This document shows, in pieces, positions 58,477 to 64,000 of a DNA stretch of 64,000 nucleotides. Location of the stretch: positions 18,974,805 through 19,038,804 of the forward strand of contig NC_052132.2 of assembly GCF_016086655.4 (NCBI RefSeq). Reading direction: 5' to 3'. The notes under the pieces are model-generated. The model worked only from the letters and a program-made list of their open reading frames with translations. It had not been told where the DNA came from and did not search any database. The first letter of the stretch is position 1; each line of letters starts with the position of its first letter. Made by a program: the position numbers and the translations under genes. This stretch comes from Lepeophtheirus salmonis. Lineage: Eukaryota > Arthropoda > Copepoda > Siphonostomatoida > Caligidae.

Positions 58477-59040
58477 TTACACACCTTCAGCATCAATAGC
58501 AGTCTGGACCTGGACCTGAAAGGAGGAGCAGGCGATGACGGGGTAGTTCTTCGCCATGTTGGTCATTGTCTTATTGATGAAGGTAATGAGTGAGTCCTTG
58601 ATCGCAGGATATGTTCTATTTGTATTATGTTCAACGTAGCCCCAGTCCAAATAATCCTTAAAATTAAGATCCAGACTGCTAGAGAACCATATTTCCTTCC
58701 TAATAAAATCATAGCAGTTCTTACTCAGCCACTTCAGGGACCTGTTTGAGACATGAAAAGGGGCAAAGTATTTTTCCACCCCAAAGCCAATCTCCAGACA
58801 CATTATTTAAAATATCCATTTTGTTGTAGATCAAAATCATCGTCAGGGTCCAAAGGTGCTCCTTCCTTATAAATTAAATAATGGTTATATCTGGAGCTGC
58901 TGTTGCCATGATGCCCAAAACTTCATTAAAATTTGTTGAAACAATAACGTTTCTGCCAGGAAAAAAATACGCTATCCAACAGCTATATCATAACAAAATC
59001 GCCGGTGCACGTCAGGGGTTTTTTGATCTTAACACCCTGT
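58477..59040 (-). pseudogene. Mariner transposase 3' part with 108-codon open frame
   Basis: The open frame 58477-58803 reads WLSKNCYDFIRKEIWFSSSL then DLNFKDYLDWGYVE, corresponding to WxxxxxxFWxKxxWPPxSPDLNPLDYxxWGYVE. The third catalytic aspartate is kept in FKDY. It continues with NRTYPAIKDSLITFINKTMT then NMAKNYPVIACSSFQVQVQT and AIDAEG, the usual C-terminal helices. Upstream on the same strand (58860-58930) a shifted frame gives EVLGIMATAAPD, resembling VMVLGVVASDG ahead of the second aspartate. The second aspartate block itself is lost. The 108-codon stop-free tail suggests moderate age. Confidence 0.8.
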
Positions 59041-59144
59041 AAAATGTTAGATATAGAAATAAATTGGGGTTGATTAAAAAAACGACTTCAAAGGTCTTCA
59101 AATTTTAATGAGGAACATTAACATTCCATACCGACACATATAGG

Positions 59145-59180
59145 GTCGTTCAGATAAATTCAGACTACCTTTAACTGCAT
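59145..59180. mobile_element. Solo mariner-like terminus
   Basis: TA followed by GGGTCGTTCAGATAAATTCA then GACTA resembles the TIR of the element at 46452 (CTGGGTGGTCCAGATAAATT). I find no matching inverted copy within the next 2 kb, so it may be the left end of the relic at 59.9-60.8 kb or an isolated remnant. Confidence 0.4.
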
Positions 59181-59929
59181 CCTGATTAATAAACTTTATA
59201 AATGTATACACACATCCAAACATTTCATTGAAATATTTTAGCCAGTTATCCATAGGCTCTATATTCAAACCACTTGGATGAGTAAATACGCAAAAAATAT
59301 CTTTAGTTTAAATTCTATATTTGAGTGACTCATATTGCACCCGATATAATATTTTATAAATAATCAATCTTTTTCTTATGTTTTTATTATTTTGGTTACT
59401 TTAAGTTGAAATTACCTTCACTCCAAAGGGTCATTAAAAAAGTTGTTGATATAAATTAACTTCTAGTTTCATTTTGTGTTAACATATAAAAAAAATACCA
59501 ATAAGATACAAATGTAAATACGCCTTTAAGCCAATACTATTCCAAGAAGAATCAGCCAATAAGGTTAAGTTTCTCATAAAACTATTATTGAAATTTAGTG
59601 AATGGATTAGTGAAATACAATTATCTGTTTTTGATGTTCTTTTTTCCATTTGGTACAAATAATAAAAGACTTAATTTATATATTTGAAAACTATTTATGA
59701 ATAAATCTCTTATTATTATTATTTTTTTCGTCAAATTAATTACAATCTTTTTATTTTCATTGAACCATTTCAGAAAAAAAATATACTTTCATATACTGTA
59801 AATCTGTAGCACAATTAACTGCATCCTAATCAATAACAGAAGCTAGTAGAGGTTTGAAAATTTTATTTACAAGTTATGATCATACCTACAAAAGAAAAAA
59901 ATCCTTTAATGTGTCATTTAAGTCTATCG

Positions 59930-60800
59930 TTTGGTAGATGCGAGGCATAAAGTATTTTCAGGCCTTGAGTACGTCTACTGTGGATATTTTATTCAAATAT
60001 TTGTTGATGGAGGCCTTCAAGGAGTCGAAGCTGTTGTGTGAATTGGCAGTGACCTTTCTCTTTAACTCCCAATAAAAAAATAATCCATGGGATTACTATC
60101 GGGGGAGTTAAAGCGCCTTGTGTAGGTGTGTCAAAATGACACTTTCTCTTCTTTAAACAAGTTTTGGTTCTTGCGATATTGTGAGACGGGCCGAGTCAAG
60201 TTGAAACAGGTACTCGACACCATCGGAATCAGCTTTCATCCAAGATATCGCTTGGTCAGACAGGAGTTCACAGAACCTGTCGGCACCCACCCTCTCCTTC
60301 AACTCAAAGAAGATGGGAGGCATGACACTGCAGTTTCTCCCAATGACCACAAAGGTCATGATACTGACCAAAAACTTGGTTTTAAAGACGTTTGTTCTCT
60401 ATTTGAGTTACCATCTGTAGCTCTGGATGGTATGGGATCTGTTGACACGCCATTGTTTATCATCCGTATAAAAGATGATTCGGTTTCCATGTGACTTCAA
60501 ATCGTTCAGCAATTTTCTTTTGTGGGCCGCCTGGGCGGCCAATATTTTGTCTGTAGGGATATATCTTTCGTAGAGGCAGTATGACTTCATTCTTATGGCC
60601 TACGAGGAATTTGGGAGTTCCTTTTTATCAAATGGGGAAATGGGCTTTTCTTTTATATACCCCTCCTCCTCCTAACTGTTGTAAACGTCGTAGACTTTGC
60701 TCTATGTATACTTGATTATCTTCCTGATGTATTATGCCCAGCTCAAGCTAATTTGTTGATGGCGTTCCTCAGGGTCTCCTCCATTGTAACTACTTGTTTG
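59930..60800 (-). pseudogene. Mariner-type transposase with all three catalytic motifs
   Basis: From ATG at about 60784 the minus strand reads MEETLRNAINKLAWAGHNTS then GR, stop, SSIHRAKSTTFTTV, a first helix-turn-helix. Next come LLNDLKSHGNRIIFYTDDKQ (first catalytic aspartate in YTDD), VSIMTFVVIGRNCSVMPPIF then FELKERVGADRFCELL, and LFQLDSA (second aspartate). Finally SPDSNPMDYFF (third aspartate) leads to a shifted tail with LLEGLHQQIFE. The second and third aspartates are 109 bases apart, compatible with a DD37D-like spacing after an indel. Frame breaks occur between most blocks. The 122-codon plus frame at 60126-60494 is the antisense shadow. A fragment of the same family lies at 53361-53536. 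Confidence 0.85.
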
Positions 60801-62215
60801 AATTAAAAGTTGCATAAATAACTTAAATTTTATTTTTATACAAGCCTGTTTTATATTAACGCATCAAAAATATACAATTTTCCTATAATGAATATATTTT
60901 ACGTAATAAACAAAAAAAATCCTGATATACATTTGCATTTTGTAAATGTATATAAATATATAAGACTGTATTTGTTCATATTTTTTTTGTTCATTTCCAA
61001 AAAATCCCGTTCATGTGCTCATTTGTTATTTTTTATTCCGTTCCTCCGTTCATTTTTATTTAAGTAAATGACGACTACGTCATCAATTTTTGTACAATTT
61101 AGTTGCTAAGAAAAACTTTGGTTCTTGCAAAATTTCCATTTTAAATACTGCAAATATAGTTTGTGAATCATTTGTCGTATGCAATTTCATCCTTCTTTGC
61201 CGAAAAATGATGATAATTTTAACTTATATGTTGGAGAAAACAGAAAACTTCAAGAAAGTTTTTGCAAAATTACTTAAAGGGGAAGTACTGGAAGGTTAAT
61301 GTCAAACTTTTATATTCGCATGTTTTACAAATTTAAAAAGTAGTGATTTCTTAGTTTTTAATATATTTGAGATATTTTTGTACAAATATTGTATTCTTTA
61401 ATTTAATAATACTGATTTTCATCTCCACAAATTTGATGAGTGGATTGAATTTATCAGTGAATGCAAAACGCTAAATTAATATTAGTTTTTCTTAGATCCA
61501 TTTGGCTTCTGACAATCTGGGTTTATACTAATGAATCATTATTCACCAATAAGATAATCACAGATTTTATCATTAAAATGAATGTTAGAGTGTTGAATTA
61601 TTTTGCTATCTTTGTATCTTGTTCTAAACAGAGATTGTTTTCTCTCTTATACATGAGAAATGAGTAAAAATACATCCAAACTAGAGGTGGATCGGGCTAA
61701 AGAAATATCGAGCTTCGGACTAAGTTAGGTTAAAGTATGAGAATCGATACAAAAAAGGTATTTCAATACATATAATTCGAGCTTAACATATTTACAAAAA
61801 TCTCCCTGTAAAACTAATTCATGACGTTCAATACCAAATAATCACTTAATAAAAAGGTACTAATTTGAAAGCTTTTCATTTTGATTTACTTATTTCATTG
61901 TGTTTAATACTTATATAAATTATGACCACGCCTATTTTTTCTATTTGTAATATTGGAGTTTGGTTTAGTAGGTATTTTAGGAGTTTAATGTATGACGGTA
62001 TACAACCAATCATAAAAATACGATGCAACGGATAACTATATTTCTAATGAACAAATGTTGTAAGTGTTGTAATCTAAAATTTGGCTTTATTCGACTTAAT
62101 TCTAGTACAAGTAAGATCCAACAAATAAATCATTCTATATATAAATATTTTCATACGCACACACAATATCAACTAGACAAAAAACAATCACTAAAAACGA
62201 TAGACACAACAACAA
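60801..62215. other. AT-rich DNA; probably contains the gypsy 3' LTR
   Basis: The part next to 62220 should be the LTR of the gypsy relic, but without a second LTR its far edge cannot be set. Frames of 60-70 codons at 61090-61299 and 61461-61667 have no recognisable motifs. Confidence 0.4.
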
Positions 62216-62221
62216 CAACAC

Positions 62222-62240
62222 ATTCTTCTCCCCTTAAATT
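62222..62240 (-). promoter_or_regulatory. Polypurine tract and presumed LTR edge
   Basis: On the minus strand AATTTAAGGGGAGAAGAATG places a purine tract directly before TG, the usual start of an LTR. It sits about 90 bases after the last stop of the integrase tail, where plus-strand priming is expected in Ty3/gypsy elements. Confidence 0.55.
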
Positions 62241-62324
62241 AATACGTCACAGTGTCTCTTGTTTTATTTATATTTAATTATCAATTCCTAAGAAGGAAGT
62301 ACGTCGTTGTTCTCTATTAGATTT

Positions 62325-63740
62325 CCTGGGCTCTATCATTCTCCACGACAGTCCTCAATGGTTCTTCCTCATCTACTTCTTTTACTGTATTCTCGACTCT
62401 ATATCCTACTAACTCCGATCCAGGAGCTAAATTCTTTAGTGCTACCTTTATTTCTCTACCATTTTCGAAGCAGACATGGGGGTACGTAGGATTCACTTCT
62501 ATTAAGTCAACCTCTTCAACTAAAGAATCGTTATTATTGCTTCTCGCGTGATTTTTAAGGAGTACCGTCTCTGTTTCTAATAACCATGTTGGTATTGTCT
62601 GATCTTCGCCTATCTTCGGTTAATTATCAATTGATTGATTACTTTTCCTATAAACAGCTTTCCAGACTTGAGGGTTAATGTCACAGGCTTCCAAACAATG
62701 CCGTTATATTGTTCTACCTGCCCGTTCCCTTGAGGACTGTAAGGCATAGTACGACTTGTGGCGATTTTTTTAGATAAGTTTTCAATTCTTTCAACATAAA
62801 AGCAAATCCTCTGTCCGAGTGAATGTATTCCAGCAAACCGAAGTTGGCACTAAAATCCTGTAGACATCTAATCACTGATTTAGAGGAGAGATGAACACAT
62901 GGATGAGCGAATGGAAATCTGGAAGTTGAATATTCTAGATTTCCATTCGCTTATCCATAATTGGTAAGGGTACCTTAAAATCAAGGCTCACTCTTTCAAT
63001 AGGTTTAGTAAGTTTAATTCATTTGTTACCGTCGTTCCTTATGAATTTAGTTTTCTGTTCACACCATTTCTTGCTAGAGGAGTTCACCTTCTTGACATCT
63101 ACGATGTAAAATATGAGATTACAAGATTTAACATAGTGGAACATTCTTGTAATCCCAGAATAGCATAATTTCTTATAAATACTCTGCAGTTTATCAGATG
63201 AGTTATCAAGCATAATTCCACACATTCTTAACAATGATCTGCAATCTTATTTTTCTCTCCAGGTCTATATTGGATGTCAAAAGAAAAGTAAGACATTCTA
63301 ACCTTCATCTACAAATTTTCTCATTCTTGATCTTAACAAGAATGTTTTGGCTAAACAGAAAATGCCAATCAGACTTATTCAACGATCTCGAAAAGAAAGT
63401 AACCGGTTTTTTCACATTGACTCAACAGGCCCAAATTGCACCCTCCGAAGGAATCCTCTCGACTGGTAATATTTCCATACGATCAATAATCATGATGACT
63501 GCATTTCCAATGTCTTTCTTCATTTTTGCAAAAGCTTCCTTCGCTTCTGCATTCCAAGAGTAAACTTGAGGCTGTATTATAGACTGAAACTTCTTATAGA
63601 AAGAAGGTATCCATCGAGAATAATTTGCAAACATCCCCGAGATACGTAGTAACTCTTTCTTACATCTAGACTCAGGAATTCTCATGAGTTACTCTAATCT
63701 ATCTGTGGACTTTTCTAACGTCCTTTTTATATTTTATAGC
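62325..63740 (-). pseudogene. Ty3/gypsy pol 3' half: RT connection, RNase H, integrase
   Basis: In minus-strand order: TLEKSTDRLE, stop, LMRIPESRCKKELLRISGMF then ANYSRWIPSF (RT thumb/connection) and WNAEAKEAFAKMKKDI. RNase H follows as KPVTFFSRSLNKSDWHFLFS, with FDIQYRPGEKNKIADH. The integrase zinc region has IYKKLCYSGITRMFHYVKS, with both expected histidines changed to tyrosine. The integrase core has ERVSLDFKVPLP (D), YIHSDRGFAFMLKELKTYLK (D), and after a shift in an A-run SRTMPYSPQGNGQVEQYNG (E). The tail is LVEEVDLIEVNPTYPHVCFE then NGREIKVALKNLAPGSE, ending AQEI and a stop. RT catalytic motifs, protease and gag are absent. Stops and deletions make it inactive. Confidence 0.88.
62899..62958. 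repeat. 22-bp inverted duplication inside the gypsy integrase
   Basis: The arm at 62899-62920 and the arm at 62937-62958 are reverse complements over 22 bases with one mismatch and a 16-base loop. Translated on the minus strand, the first arm gives RFPFAHP, the sequence normal for this part of the integrase. It is therefore the original and the other arm is the inverted copy. The duplication sits where the integrase core is deleted between the first and second catalytic aspartates. Confidence 0.88.
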
Positions 63741-64000
63741 AATTTTAAGTATCATAAACTATACAATACAGGCTAGTTCGGGATTGTACTAACACAAAGC
63801 CACGAACTAGTTAATTCAACCATTATATATTTTTGCTTATTTTTTTTTCCTTTACACTGATTGTTAATTTGATATGAAAGAACCGCCACCTCTTGTCAAC
63901 TACTTTATGTTTGTCGAAACTTTAACGGTGTTTTCTTAATTCATGTTATAAAAAAACAAAAAAACATATAGCTAAATATTTTGCCAATTTTAAATTAATG
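63741..64000. other. AT-rich DNA at the window edge
   Basis: No RT catalytic motif or other gypsy sequence can be recognised upstream of the pol relic before the window ends. Confidence 0.45.

Noticed and set aside
60126..60494. 122-codon open frame on the plus strand
   Set aside because: It is the antisense shadow of a mariner-type transposase whose catalytic motifs are clear on the minus strand.
61680..61730. CTAGAGGTGGATCGGGCT, reminiscent of hAT starts
   Set aside because: No inverted partner or 8-bp target duplication was found nearby. The region is more likely within or next to the gypsy LTR.

Overview
The window reads as non-genic DNA from an animal genome. It is strongly AT-rich, full of homopolymer and AT microsatellite runs, and has no long open reading frame (the longest is 156 codons, and it is a shadow). 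What can be recognised is a graveyard of decayed transposable elements, mostly Tc1/mariner. The abundance of mariner types with NPLDY/NPLDF signatures, the Tc1 relics, a Ty3/gypsy pol and the very low GC fit an arthropod. A copepod such as a salmon louse (Lepeophtheirus) is my best guess, from general recollection of such sequences and not from any search. I found no host gene, rRNA, tRNA or CRISPR array that I can defend.

Layout. 0-8 kb: a dispersed repeat whose second copy is at 34.2 kb, a transposase fragment with a DEAHF motif (about 2.5-2.8 kb, minus), and two internally deleted copies of one mariner family, here called family A (4.5-5.0 and 6.0-6.3 kb). 8.9-10.7 kb: two facing copies of a non-coding repeat, here called family B. 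11.6-12.2 kb: a repeat with an inverted partner at 23.9-24.3 kb, followed by a perfect 16-bp hairpin. 13.5-14.7 kb: a non-LTR reverse transcriptase relic. 15.8-16.2 kb: the 5' half of a family A mariner. 17.71-19.06 kb: a complete-length Tc1 element with both terminal inverted repeats (TIRs), TA flanks and a dead transposase. 20.5-21.0 kb: a probable THAP/P-type transposase tail. 22.5-22.8 kb: a 21-bp minisatellite. 23.3-23.5 kb: a mariner 3' end.

25.95-26.52 kb: a decayed copy of an uncharacterised, recurrent transposon-associated protein, followed by a 15-bp hairpin. 27-35.6 kb: five or six Tc1/mariner relics. One (28.88-29.73 kb) keeps both TIRs and its TA duplication. Another (34.87-35.56 kb) keeps nearly the whole catalytic domain in pieces. 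38.77-41.60 kb and 54.00-57.51 kb: two direct copies of one segment, each beginning exactly at the terminus of a hAT-like non-autonomous element rich in GAGCGCGCTC palindromes. 42.9-43.4 kb: another mariner. 46.45-46.88 kb: a short mariner-derived element with matching TIRs.

58.4-60.8 kb: two mariner transposase relics on the minus strand. 62.2-63.75 kb: the 3' half of a Ty3/gypsy pol on the minus strand (RT connection, RNase H, integrase with recognisable D, D and E motifs, then a polypurine tract and the presumed LTR edge). The integrase carries a striking inverted duplication.

No genes act together here. The biology on show is transposon decay: internal deletions that join transposase N- and C-termini, template-switch hairpins, and a duplication whose break lies at a transposon end. 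I see no convincing new functional system.
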